From the NCBI GenBank assembly GCA_029448655.1, contig JACCLO010000008.1, forward strand, positions 2,976,001-3,040,000: DNA of 64,000 bases, written 5' to 3'. The position numbers were made by a program, and so were the translations under genes. The notes beneath the pieces are model-generated. The model was not told where the DNA came from, searched no databases, and saw only the letters and a list, made by a program, of their open reading frames with translations. How positions within the stretch are numbered: position 1 is the first letter of the stretch; every line of letters starts with the position of its first letter. Source of the stretch: Wolfiporia cocos. Lineage: Eukaryota > Basidiomycota > Agaricomycetes > Polyporales > Phaeolaceae. Below, piece by piece: positions 1 through 11,298 of this stretch.

Positions 1-640
1 CCCGTAAGCTGCTGGTAACGGGCGCAGGAACGTAATTACCCCCGTCTTTCACTCCGATCAGCGAGACCGTTGCTGCGATGGAGAATATGACAGCGCGGAG
101 CACGCTCACTTCCGGCTACACATACACCCAGAAACTCAGCAGTGTGCTCGAGCCCTGCGCATTTATGTAACGTGGAAAGAGGGCACTGGAGAACCGCTCG
201 GGGCTTCGATAGTTGTACTCATCTTCAGCATGAGCGCAGTATCTCCACAAAGAAACTTCCCTGGCGCATACTTGGCACCTGAGAGCATGCTAAAGACAGC
301 AATATAAACAGAATATGCTGCCAATTCGGACATGCCCACGCCCTATAAAAGATCCGCGAAGGCAGATCGTGACAAAGTCTTGACACATTTATGGGGCGCG
401 AACAAGTCCTGAACATAGCAGCATCCAGCGTCCATCTTCTAGCCATATCGCCCGGAGGCTTAAACGCAGCCAGAGAAACAATCATTCAGGAAAACATGAC
501 CAGAAGCTTCTCAGCTTCCGCACTTCCATCAGTGCCCGCAGTGAGATGTGAAGCCACGATCATACTTCATCACTTCATGATCACCGATGGGATGATCAGA
601 CTATGCGGGAACAACGCGCTTTGTGTCCGAACCGAGGAAA
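1..640. other. Flank with no recognisable gene
   Basis: No recognisable coding region, RNA gene or repeat on either strand. The short ORFs here resemble no family I know. The segment matters because the truncated Vps39-family piece (641-2001, minus) runs into it. Its last recognisable exon ends at a splice donor near 645, and the expected downstream exons, which should finish the CNH domain, do not follow on the minus strand. Confidence 0.5.
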
Positions 641-2001
641 ATTGTGCACTCACAAATAGCCTCGGGATGGCTCTCCCATTGGAGCATGCCACGCACGGCC
701 TCGCCGTCGCCTGTGATGAACATGCCCATCGTATGCGTGCCCATATTGGAGAGGATGAGGAACTCGTTCTCGCTGATGACAGTGATGGACGGCTTGACCG
801 GCACGCCTTCAGACACTTGATTTAAGGGCATCAGCTGAAACAGTTCCGCGGTGTTCAGGGAGATAATGCTGTAGTTCTCCTGATCGGCCAAGCACAAATA
901 GGATCCACTGCGCTTCGCAAGCGTCATGGATAGTTTTGTTGGCAACGGGATATCCTACATCGAAAGATGTCAGAACAACCTCACATATCGCCAGTTTGCA
1001 GGAATCTGATCTAGTCAGTGCAGCAAAGGGGGCCCACCTGGTGTTGAACTAGCCTATCACGGAGACTAAACGCAACAATCGAGGAATGTTTAATCACACA
1101 GAAGTCCACAGGGTCGGCAGGCTGCGATGGATCGGAACGAGGTGGGCGGCGCAGATGTTGCTCGTCGACGGCGAGAAGGCGCACATTCCGTATGGGTCTG
1201 ATAACAGTGGGGGGAACCGGGTCCAAGTTTGGGAGGGTGTAAATGAATACCGTTTGCTCTGCACGCAGGAACATTAGTAAACCAGATTTAGCGTATTCAT
1301 CGTCATGGGATCCGAAAAGCCGGTGTAATCAACAGGGTCCACCGGGATGCGTCCCTGAGCATATCATAGAGCTACAGGAAAGCAGCATGCAGATTGTTCT
1401 GGCTCAACACGAAACAATCCTCTAGCGTGATGAAGATGCAGTCTTGAAAGCGAAGCCGATGCACTCCAGTGCAATGGTCAATTTAGAAACGGCAGACAAC
1501 TAATGCGAGGTTCAGCCGCGGCAGTAAAGGCACGTACCTGCCAGGATCAAAGCACGAAGCAAGCTCGGAAGCAGCACAATCTCGTCGATCGGCTTGTCAT
1601 GCGTGACATTCTGGCGGGACAGCAGGGTATATGAGTCTGGCTAGTGGTGCTGTGAGTTATGAGAGTCTGGTTATAACACTGCAATCTGCACACGGCTCAC
1701 CGAGTCCTTCTGGGTTGTATACCGTAGGAGGTCGCCATTGGAACATCCCACATAGATCTCGGTGCCTGTACCTCGGTCAGGGCAGAGGATGGCAGCCGGC
1801 TTTGTCGCACGCACCAAGAGCTTGAGCACAGCAGATCTGAATGGGAGGCCCAGGGATGCCTTAAGCATATAACGGTTATGTTGAAGGCTCATAGACGAGC
1901 AGGTAACACTCACGCCCGACGCTTTGCACAACACTGGCGATCAGAGACTGTAGCTGAAACTTAGGCACCTCCGATGAATTTGTGGGCGCAGCGGACGTCA
2001 T
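641..2001 (-). pseudogene. 5' half of a Vps39/TGFBRAP1-family (HOPS/CORVET) gene, inverted
   Basis: This piece encodes the N-terminal CNH (citron-homology beta-propeller) domain of a Vps39/TGFBRAP1-type tethering subunit, which acts in Rab-dependent fusion at endosomes and vacuoles. I place the start at 2001, with the first exon ending at a GTGAGT donor. Later minus-strand exons carry recognisable blocks: EIYVGCSNGDLLRY (near 1760), DKPIDEIVLLPSLLRAL (near 1560), VFIYTLPNLDPVPPTVIRP (near 1220) and PSITVISENEFLIL (near 760). The last exon ends after WESHPEAI at a GTGAGT donor near 645, and no continuation follows. The matching C-terminal half lies on the opposite strand from 2474. The family assignment is from recognition; the inversion is inferred. 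It could still make a CNH-only transcript. Confidence 0.8.
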
Positions 2002-2473
2002 TTGTGGCTTGTGTCGATTCTCATATCATTCGAAGGACTGGAGGAGATGCAGCCAAACAATTGTCCACGCGGGCGAGAGGATATGAGAAAGATCGAGTAG
2101 CAAGTCAGAATATATGCGCGAAGTCTGAGTCGCGCAAGGATCGCGGACGAAATTCAAGGAGCGCGAGCCGTCGCGTTGCGCTTGACGAGTGTGGTACGCG
2201 CCAGCCTGCTCCCGGATTCACTACATTGTCTCTAAGAGTGTACTGGATCTATCTACCTACAAGTCCGCTACAGCTGTGAAGTGCGGATCTTGAGAATACT
2301 ATACTCTAGGAGCTCTGGTTACACCAACAAGGAGGCACCGACGCCTAGGTCGCCTCGATCGACTGGACCCGCGGGTACTTCGTAGTTCTGAACTCCATCG
2401 CCTCTGCAGCCGCTCACCATTGCTGGGGAACGCTTTTGAACACGTTCCCTGACTAAAGCACAGCTCGCCCTTC
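2002..2473. other. Head-to-head junction between the split gene halves
   Basis: About 470 bp between the start of the inverted 5' half and the first recognisable exon of the 3' half. It probably contains the original promoter of the 5' half, reading left, and the right-hand rearrangement breakpoint. I cannot find here the end of the CNH domain or the linker that should join the two halves. No clear TATA box or repeat marks the breakpoint. Confidence 0.45.
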
Positions 2474-5329
2474 ATGTCAACGCGGGGCCCCTCGTTTCCC
2501 CATGCTAATGTCCTCGTACTGGGCTTGGACTCTGTCCAAGCGCTCCTGCCTTCATCTCTCATATCCCAGGCAGACTTTCTGTTGCTCAATCACCGAGTTG
2601 AAGATGCTGCGGAGCTCGCGGATCAGCAGCGCAAGTCGCTGCAATCCATGATGATCATGGACCCGCATGAAGTCAGTGTCCATAATGCTAGTCTATGTTT
2701 CTGCGTAGATTGCTTATCCTGAATAGCTTAATGAGCTGCATTACATCTACCAACGAATCGGCCTACAGTGCCTAACCGAAACGCTCTTCGAAGATGCAGG
2801 CAAACATCTCTTCGAGGGAGAGCTTGACCCCCGAGTTCTCATCAGCTACTACCCTGACTTGTGCAGCTCTCTCTTTGACGACCTCTCCTCTGTTGACGTG
2901 TTCGCTGGGGTTTCTGAGCACCTGCCCCCTGAAGAGTCCATAGAAGAGATAAGTAAGTGTTCAGTGCCCCATCTCCCTGATTTTAAACCCCTCGTGTTAC
3001 ATATCCTTCGCACATACAACATCGCGTATACTATAATCGTCAATCCCTCATTCATATTACGCGTCGTATTCCTATTTGAACATGCACCCCCGAGAACTTA
3101 CTCCCCGCGCTGCGCTCTTGTCGGGACTAATTCCAGTTGCGACCAACTTAGTCAGGAACTACTCCCCGCACCTCTCTCCAAATACGCGCGAAGCCCCAGT
3201 AACGGTTGAGCTCCGCGATGTACTCATCATCACTGCGCGGGACATGCTTGAACACTTTCTGCGTAAGTGGCGAACGAAGGCAAAGTTGGAGGGCCCAGAG
3301 CGGCTCGCGAACGCACCGGAAGTGAGAATGGTGCGCATAAACCATGTTGGCTGCTGGTGTACTGCTGAGTTTGTCGAAATGCACTCAATAGGCTGTAGAT
3401 ACTGTCCTGGCGAAGCTCCTCGTGGCTCATGACAAGCTCGAGGAATTGAACCTCATCATCGATGAGCCAAACTTCATCTACTTGCCCGAAGTCGAAGCGA
3501 TACTACAGGCTTCACATCAGTATCATGTGCTGTGCAAACTATACTGGCAGCGCGGTGAGTACCAAAGACTGTTGGAGACGTGGTCCAAGTAAGCAGTCTC
3601 ATTACCTTTGCTCGCGTGCTCTCATTCGCTCACTCAAGGCTGTCCTTACTATTCCTTCTTTGACCTGCCACGATCGCAGGCTGGTAGATGGAGAATGGGT
3701 GGATGCGAAAGTGCAGGACCCACTATCCAGCATGGTTGCGTTGCTGAGCGATAGACGGGATCCCAAACTTACACAGCAGTGGGGAATTTGGATGACAAAA
3801 CGGGATCCTGAACGTGCGCTGAAGGTAATATTGGTGCTCACACCTTTGTGCGTGCCGGCTGATCATCTTCCATAGCTCCTGACATCAACCGCTGCTGGTA
3901 AGCGCAAAGCTGAAGACGACCGGATACTCCTACAGCAATTACGGGACGTAAACCCCTCCGCCGGCGCGCAATTTCTTGAACATCTGGTACTCCAAAGGCG
4001 CAGTATTGTTAGTGTGCTGGCTTGGCATATGTTGTGTCCTGAACTGTTCGCTTGACAGGATACCGAACTGCACATGCAACTCGCCGTCGTCTATGTAGAA
4101 CAGCTACTTTCCTGCCTTGCGGACGAATCAATATCAAAGCTATGGCGTGCGAAAGGTTTGTGAAGAAAAACTCCTTCCCTTCGATGGTGCTAACGTAGCA
4201 ACCTCAAAGCGGCTTCGTACGCTTCCAATCGTTCTGACACTTCCTTCCTGTCATACTTTGCATCAACAACACCGGATTCTGAGTCAAAGCGGACGCGCCT
4301 GAAGACAGCCCTCTTTCTCCAAGGCTCAACGCTGTACAGCCCGCAGCCAATTCGCGACCGCTTTGCAGAACACGAGAAAATTTTGAGGTTTGAAATGGCA
4401 ATCGTTGACGGGAAGGTCAGTAGTAATGCACGGTAGAGCATACACACACATTGAAGTCACTGCTTTACATAGCTCGGGCAACACCGCTCTGCACTGACCT
4501 CCCTCGTACATGAGCTACATGACACAACGTCTGCTGAGATCTACTGCACGCTCGGCGGCGAAATCGTTCCGGCGAAAATGGCTCAGTCCCTAGGAGAGCG
4601 GTTCGGGCTGCAGCTATGGGCATCGTTGCTCGCTCCTCCAGCGAACGCAAAGGGGAAAGTTGGCGCGGTGCCCATGAGCCGCATTGCTACTGTGGATAGC
4701 GACCTGAAGAAAAGCCTGATCGGGGTTTTATTAGAGGTGTACATGAGTGGCGGGTCGGTCTTGCCTTCGTAATTCATAGTGATGTTGCTGACCTGCCGGG
4801 CAGGGAGAGGACAGCCGAACGGACGGCACGATTCCTCAATGCACAGGCTATGAACCTGGATGTGTTTGATGTGCGTATGGATGGAATTGCCCAGTTGCGA
4901 CATGTCTTTAACCTCTTCGTTCTACAGGTGATCTCTTTGATTCCCCCAGATTGGCCCATACACACCCTCTCCACCTTTGCCGCGCGCTCTCTTCGTCGCA
5001 CGTTGCACGCGCGACACGAGGGCCAGATCGTGAAGGCCATCAGTGCAGGCCAAAATCTCGCCGTCGCAGAAAGCACATGGCTTGTTCAGCGTGAGCAAGG
5101 CGCAATTATCGAAGAGGCCGTTGAGGGCGATGACGATGAAGTCGGGGACGGAGAGAAGCTCAACGAGAGAGGGACTGCGATCTCCTACGACGAGAAAGCC
5201 ATTATGCTTCAACAAGACGTGGAGCCCATCCTACCAGAAGCACAGACAATGCATGGCGGAAGGCATGCAAAGGAAGCAGTCACTCTAAATCCTCCATACC
5301 CAGATTCTGAAGCAGAAGTAGGTGCATGA
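2474..5329 (+). pseudogene. 3' half of a Vps39/TGFBRAP1-family (HOPS/CORVET) gene
   Basis: This multi-exon piece carries the region after the CNH domain, including the Vps39-type domains 1 and 2. It opens with VLGLDSVQALLPSSLISQAD and HRVEDAAELADQQRKSLQ. Supported exons include 2474-2671, 2727-2952, 3137-3321, 3392-3588, 3680-3824 and 3876-4007; reading frames join cleanly across these introns, and the frame continues to a stop at 5329. Later blocks include LTQQWGIWMTKRDPERALK, ASLLAPPANAKGK and SLIPPDWPIHTLSTFAARSL. It has no CNH domain, which lies inverted just upstream. The ATG at 2474 is only the first in frame; the true original start was in the inverted half. Splice signals and frame are preserved, so the break is either recent, an assembly error, or this half is still used. 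Confidence 0.8.
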
Positions 5330-5506
5330 TACAGATTGATGTTCTATGAGATCTCGTGCTACATCTTGGTTGGACAAGGTATTCTATACAGTAGTGGTAT
5401 CGCGGCGCGCCGGACATCGTTCAGGATGATGCCTGGCAACCGAGAGGAAGTTGAATCCTCCCGGTGCGCCTACATTTGTACAACAGATCATTTTGTCAGT
5501 GCTCGA

Positions 5507-7561
5507 TTATGAGCTAATTTCGGCTGCGGCAGCTTCAGCGGCCTGCAGGGCGGTTTCAAAGGCGTGCAGTAGGGTCTCCCTGTCTTCCATGCCTACACTG
5601 ACCCTAACGAGGGTCTCCTCGACGCCCCAACCCGCTGCCCATTCTAATTCAGCATAATGAGCTAGGATGGTGTACGGCGACGCGAGCGTAAAGTTTGTGC
5701 CGAGGCTCGGACCCTTGTAGCACGGGAGCGTGTCGTAGAACGCGTGCGACGCGGCCGCCGAGGTGAACAGAATAGAGAAGAGGCCACCGTACCCGCCCGT
5801 GGGCACGCGGCACCTCTCGTAGTTTTCATGTGTAACCCACTTGGGGTAGAGCACGTCTTTGATCACGGCGCGTCCGAGCGTAGAGGGGTCCGCGAGCGAG
5901 CGCGAGCGCAGTAGAGAGCAGACGGCGAGCGTGTTGCCGTCAATGACCCCAATGCGCCGCTTGAAGTCGCGCGAGTTACGCTCCATGTAGATTGCGTCCT
6001 CATCGAAATAGCAGTCCTCGTACGTCTGCGTGAGATTTGCCTTCAGCGCGGCGTAGTGACGGCCCTTCGGGTTGAGGACCAGGCTACGGCAGACGTCAGT
6101 CTATGCTATTGGGCCATGCCATATTTGCATACCTCCCGCCCATTACATTCGCGTCGCCACTGAAGACCTTGCTGAGGCTGCTTACGACGATGTCCGCGTA
6201 CGGTAGGACCTCGACATTGACAAAGTTGCCAATTGACTCATCCACCACGACCAGGAAGTCGTATTTATCCGCAAGGGCACGCAGACGCGAGAGATTGGGC
6301 GAGCGGAGGAGAGGGTTCGAGGGAAACTCGGTGAACAAAGACAGGGCGGGCGGACTGGACGAGTTTGCCGCGTCGCGCTCGAGGATCTGCTCGAGCTCGT
6401 CGATGCTCTCGTCAAGACCGTGGCCAAGGTGATGGCAGCCCAGGCCCCACTTCTCCAGAGTTTTGAGTGTGTCGGTGTATGGGAACCTAAGCGGCGGTCA
6501 GCACACATGTGAAGTGATAATTGAAATTGTAGTACCCAAAGCATATGCTCTTAGCAGCAGGCAGAGTGTTCAAGGCCAATTGGTGTGCACACCAGATCGC
6601 AGCCATTCCCGTGGGGTATAGGAAGACATCACTTTCTGAGACGCCCTCGACGCCTCTCGTGCTAGGCCCGAGCTCAGCCTCCTGTCCCCCAGCTACAGAC
6701 CAATTGCTCGGACTATCGCGGACGAGCACGCCCGCTATACGGCGTCGCAATGCCCTCTTTGCAGCCGCTGCAGAGCCTAGCGGGAGATTTCTACCGTATC
6801 TTTCCTCAACATACACAGACTGGTCCGCGCTGAGAAGTTCATCCTCGGCGTCCATGACATGTCCCTCATGTATGGGCGCTACCGGAGAAGCAGGCGGGGA
6901 CCTTCCGAAGCTCTTGGTCGAGTAGTGGCGGTTCGACTTCTTGGGCGGCGGCCGGGAAAAAGAGGGTGGCGGAGACCCTGGAGCCTCGTCCCTATCCCGA
7001 AGCATGGAGAGACAGCGCTCGGCACGCCTGCTGGATATTCCCAGACCCGTGTGTTGCCAGAATTGCTTCGCAAGTGGGAAGGAATCGCTAGGGAAGAGCA
7101 CAATGTGGAGCTCAATGCACATATTGGCCGCATTCGGGACAGACTCATCCTCTGGGCAGAGCAAAAACTGGACGAGGCGCACGGGAATGGGCGAGCCGGC
7201 TTTGGTAGAGCGGTCAATCATGAAGGCGCGGCAGTCTTCGGCGACTTTGTGCGTTGGACAAAGAAGGCAGCGTTCGCCGTTGACGCCGAATTTTTGCTCG
7301 CATATCCGGGCGAGCTGTGTTACAGTGAACATGGTATGGAGAATACACAAATCGCTAACGCACCTTCTGAATACTCAAGTGGATAAAAAAGCGGGGGTAC
7401 CCTGACACCATGACATCTACCACCCGCTTGTCCCCTTCCTCATACCCAACATTATCCTGCCATGTCGGGAGCGAGACAGAGATGGCGTGCGCCGTGAAAG
7501 GAGGCACAGATGCTCCCAGTGTATCTTTCCCGGTCAGCGTCGTGGTCGTAGTAAGACTCAT
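5507..7561 (-). CDS. Cystathionine gamma-synthase (PLP enzyme)
   Basis: A fungal cystathionine gamma-synthase of the Cys/Met-metabolism PLP family. It condenses an activated homoserine ester with cysteine to give cystathionine, the transsulfuration route towards methionine. Exons 7561-7364, 7314-6536, 6486-6133 and 6083-5507 join in frame with canonical introns of about 50 bp and give 635 residues. The first ~310 residues form the long N-terminal region seen in fungal members. The PLP core follows: [30 protein letters not shown], then DFLVVVDES with the cofactor-contacting Asp, and [16 protein letters not shown] with the Schiff-base Lys near residue 432. The C-terminal domain is complete. It lies tail-to-tail with the Vps39-family piece (177 bp between stops) and is divergent from the TBC gene. 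Other Cys/Met PLP enzymes are possible, but length and core favour this assignment. Confidence 0.9.
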
Positions 7562-8057
7562 TATCAGGAGTGAGTGAAATGCTACTGAATAGATGGGAGC
7601 AATTCGACTGCAGCAGTATATGAGTGGGGGGGATGTGTGCGAGAAAGAATTATGACTCGCACCTGTAACTCAGCTGACACGCCTTTTAATTGAGATGCCA
7701 GCGAACGGTGTATTCTATAGAAGCCTCTGCGCAGTACGCAAGGCAGCAGCAACCTATCAAATAAAGACAGTAACTTAGCAAGTCAGCATAATATTGATGG
7801 CTAGTTCGGGCGAGGCGAGTGGCAAGGGCAAGCGAGGTGACTTTGGTCAATTGACGCCCAAAGATCCCGACGCGCGGCGTCTACTTTGTCGGCTACCATC
7901 GCATCAGACAGCACTCGGGGCGTAAACGTTCAAACCACGTTTGACCCGTTTCTTCTCCGCATGCCCAGTGCATATATTAGCGCAGTAATTGTGCTTCAAT
8001 TGATTCGCTAAATTGTACAATTCTGACCAGTAACAACCATTGGCGATACCTCGGGAC
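7562..8057. promoter_or_regulatory. Shared divergent promoter region
   Basis: 496 bp between the start codons of cystathionine gamma-synthase (minus) and the TBC gene (plus), so both promoters must lie here. I see no convincing TATA box at the usual distance from either start and no repeat. The boundaries are simply those of the two coding regions. Confidence 0.5.
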
Positions 8058-10202
8058 ATGAGCCACTCTCAAGTTGATGCTGCACTACCTACCACGCGCC
8101 TTGATTCCTCTGAATGGGAGGAATTGCGCAGACGAAGTTTACAACCTAACGGCTTTGCGAGCGAGCGCGTGGACATATGGTGAGCAGGTTGAGTTGGTAG
8201 CCTAGTTGCTCGCCGTACTAACCTCAGTTGAGGCCCAAGCTGCTGCAAGTCCAACCATCTATCTGCATTGAGGCAGCAACAAAGGAGAGCACTTCTGAGC
8301 AATATAATGACCTTGGATGTAGCATGGAGTCGCTCTCAAATAGCTCAGTTCACCGGGATGAACGCCAGATTGGCTTAGACACTGACCGCAGTTTCGTCCT
8401 GTATCCAGTAGGTGACTACTTGCGTTTCGGTTCATGTACATACACTGATCATATGCCTAGATACAGAAGAGCCTGGTAGCCGAGAACGACTACAGGCAGG
8501 GCTTCACGAGTTGATCGTCAGCCTGTTCCGCAAGAGGCCACAATTGAGTTACTTTCAGGTAATCTCCAACACTGAGTGTGGCGTTCATGCTCTGATGCAT
8601 TATGATCCCATGAAGGGCTACCATGACATCGTTTCTGTGGTGTACCTCACGCTCCCGGAGGGCTTGCAGCTCCCATGTGTAGAAAAGCTCAGCTTACATC
8701 GAGTGCGCGACTCGATGGGTGCTAGCCTCGAACCTGTCGTTGGCTTGTTGAGGTGGGTTATGGTATTGTTCTTTGCTAACACGCTTTGACTGGGCGTACG
8801 TACTAGAATATTGCAGAAACTGCTGCAAGCAGCTGATCCCGAATTCTCTGCGCTACTCGAGAGGCAAGCATTTCTTTATATTCTCCTACGAGAGTCATGC
8901 CGAATTTTGCTATAGATCAGCACCATTGCCTTACTTTGGGCTTTCTAACATCTTGACGCTACTATCTCATGATGTGCCGACACTTCCCCTCATCCAACAT
9001 ATCTTCGATTATCTGCTATGTAGGCACCCAATCATGATTGTCTACCTTGTTGCTGCAGTACGTGTCATTTTTGCGTTGAGGTGAGAGCTCAACAACATAA
9101 CCACGTTTATCCGACACTGTGTTCTTAGATAACGTTATCGCGACGAGAGGAATTGCGGCAGCTGGCGACAGAAGGAGAAGAGGGGATGATCCATTCCGTG
9201 CTCAGCAGTCTCCCTGAATTATACGAGGAGAATGAGCAAGCAATTGATGAGGAAGCTGACGGTGGCACGAGTCACAAACATGTTTCACAGGACTCGCAGG
9301 CGAAGTTGACGCACCAAAGACGGGAATCTACCGCAGAGTTTGTGTTCATAGCAGAGCAGGCTGATGACACGGCCGAGGATATCAAGGAAAATTACGAGAC
9401 GCAAGCTACGATAGATCTGATAACCTCGCCGCCCGCAGAGGATTTGGAGGCCATTGATGACACCTATCAAACTGCGGATACACCTACTTATGCAGAAGCA
9501 CTATCCAGCGGTGCATCCGACACCGCAGTAATGTCCCCTCGTACGGCATTTGACGACCCGGAGACCTCGCCAGCACCCCATTGCGACGGTGATGCGCTAT
9601 CCGAGAAGCTCAAGACATTGGAGTCATCTTCTACAAGCTCGGACGACGTCCCTCCTCGACCACGCGTCTCACTCACATCCCTGCTCATGCAGGCCGATGC
9701 TCTATATGAACGATACCCTCCCACAAACCCCTCGATCGACATGACATCTATCATGGGCCCGCAGAGCATCATGCAAACGTGGTCGGAAGACCCCTCAGAG
9801 CTCCCAGACGACGACGAGGCCGAGCTTATGGTGATGAAGCCAGAGCTTGTCGTCCTCCCGTTCATCGGGCCCGAGGACGAGATCGCGTCCGAGGACGACT
9901 CCTCCGCCACAGCGAGCGAGCCGAAGGCGGGCAGGGGCAGGGGAAAGCAGGAGCCGCGGAAGCGGCGCAAGCTTCGTAAGCCGCGACGGCTCGCGGTGCA
10001 GCGAAAGACGCTCGTTGCGGGCGCAGTGCTCGTGCTGGGCGTCGCCATGGCCGTGTACGGGATGCAGGCGGGCGGGCCAGCGGCGATGTTCCGTGCGGCG
10101 AGGGAGGGGCACCACCGCCACTCGTTTGGCAAGGAGTGGAAGAGGATTGGGCACCTTGTAGGTGGTGTGCTGTTAGGCGTCGGGGAGCGGCTGTGGCATT
10201 GA
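8058..10202 (+). CDS. TBC-domain Rab GTPase-activating protein (Gyp8/TBC1D20-like)
   Basis: A GTPase-activating protein for Rab GTPases of the early secretory pathway. Seven exons (8058-8179, 8233-8411, 8461-8558, 8616-8752, 8807-8863, 8916-9057, 9129-10202) join in frame to 602 residues. The arginine finger lies in QIGLDTDRSF (IxxDxxR) and the glutamine finger in YFQGYHDI (YxQ), so the catalytic pair is intact. Further TBC blocks are SAPLPYFGLSNILTLLSHDV and PLIQHIFDYLLCR. A long acidic, low-complexity linker follows, then a basic stretch and one C-terminal membrane segment, LVAGAVLVLGVAMAVYGM, as expected for this ER-anchored subfamily. The intron at 8864-8915 has a GC donor (GCAAG), because only that splice restores the frame. 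The exon 2 acceptor at 8231-8232 was chosen because the nearer AG creates a stop. Confidence 0.92.
8864..8915 (+). other. GC-AG intron in the TBC gene
   Basis: The donor is GCAAGC directly after GAG AG, and the acceptor is TATAG. Splicing joins LLER to SAPLPYF in frame. No GT donor within this interval gives the conserved TBC sequence. Confidence 0.8.
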
Positions 10203-11298
10203 GGAAATATCCGTGGCGGGGGTGCTCCGACCCGAGGTGAGTGGTAGTCCATGCCGCGTCATGTTTGCGCATGCTAATACAGAGTATCGACTTGTTGCGG
10301 TACAGTTAGCCTTTCGAGTCGTGTTTTGTCTGTATCATTTTGTGTGTCACGTTCTGACTGAACTCGCCACCAGTTTCTGAACGCGCTCCGTCAGTATAAT
10401 CGTGGTACCCTCCATATCTATGATAACCAAAAAGGTTCATGCTTCACTCCGGCTGAATTGCATACTGCCCAATATATATGGCGCGTGTCCTGTGACCCAG
10501 AGCGGTCTTCCTCTCAATTTGACCATGATCCGTGGTCCAGCTCACGAGCAACTCCCGAGTCTCCTCGACTCACTCAGTTCATCGCTTGTTAACCCCGAAA
10601 GGCCAAGTCGATCTACCATATCTTGTTCCGTTGCTGCACGTGTGTAGGACGGAGACAACACTTGAACATCGAGGAGTAGTGGCTCATACAATCACTGGCT
10701 ATTCGAGTTCGGCGTTTTGTGAAAGCTGCATATGCCCCTAGGCCTCACACGTACTGAAACCTCATGGAGCCTGATCCAGGGCCGCAGCGACATTTGTCAT
10801 CTGCTTTCAGTCTAGGTGTGCTTGTATGATTTGTCCGACAGTGAGTTAGTCCGTTCTGCTCTCATGTCTGTCATCCTAACGCCGGTATCATTATTCACCT
10901 GTGATTATCGCCCAACCTACCTTGAGTGTTAGCAGATACCCAATGAAAACAGCCGGTGTGCTCGGAGGTCTTGGGGATATTGAAGGGGGGTACCCAGTCG
11001 CCTAAGTGCGTAGACCAGCGCCATTCAAATTGGTGAGGGCATGTATGCAGGTTGCAGATCGAGGCCTTAGGCATACACTCATCATGTATCAAGCTCAAGG
11101 GTCGGTCGTTGCTGTGCAGCGAAGCGCGCATGGGCAGGCATAATTTAATGCTACCATCATCGGTGCAATCTCATCAGAGCCTGAACAAAACGGCTGCAGA
11201 CTTCAGATCTTCAGAGGCTGTCATGACTTTATCGCTTTGAGCAGTATCTAGCTGACGATCGATCACATATTTCCAACATTAAAACTAGCCACCGCCCA
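10203..11298. other. Intergenic, no recognisable feature
   Basis: 3' flank of the TBC gene up to the first Helitron. Short ORFs have no recognisable similarity. I see no RNA gene or repeat. Confidence 0.5.

Noticed and set aside
9488..10272. Long minus-strand ORFs opposite the TBC gene
   Set aside because: They are frame shadows of the GC-rich acidic C-terminal exon, and the plus-strand product has clear TBC motifs and splice structure.
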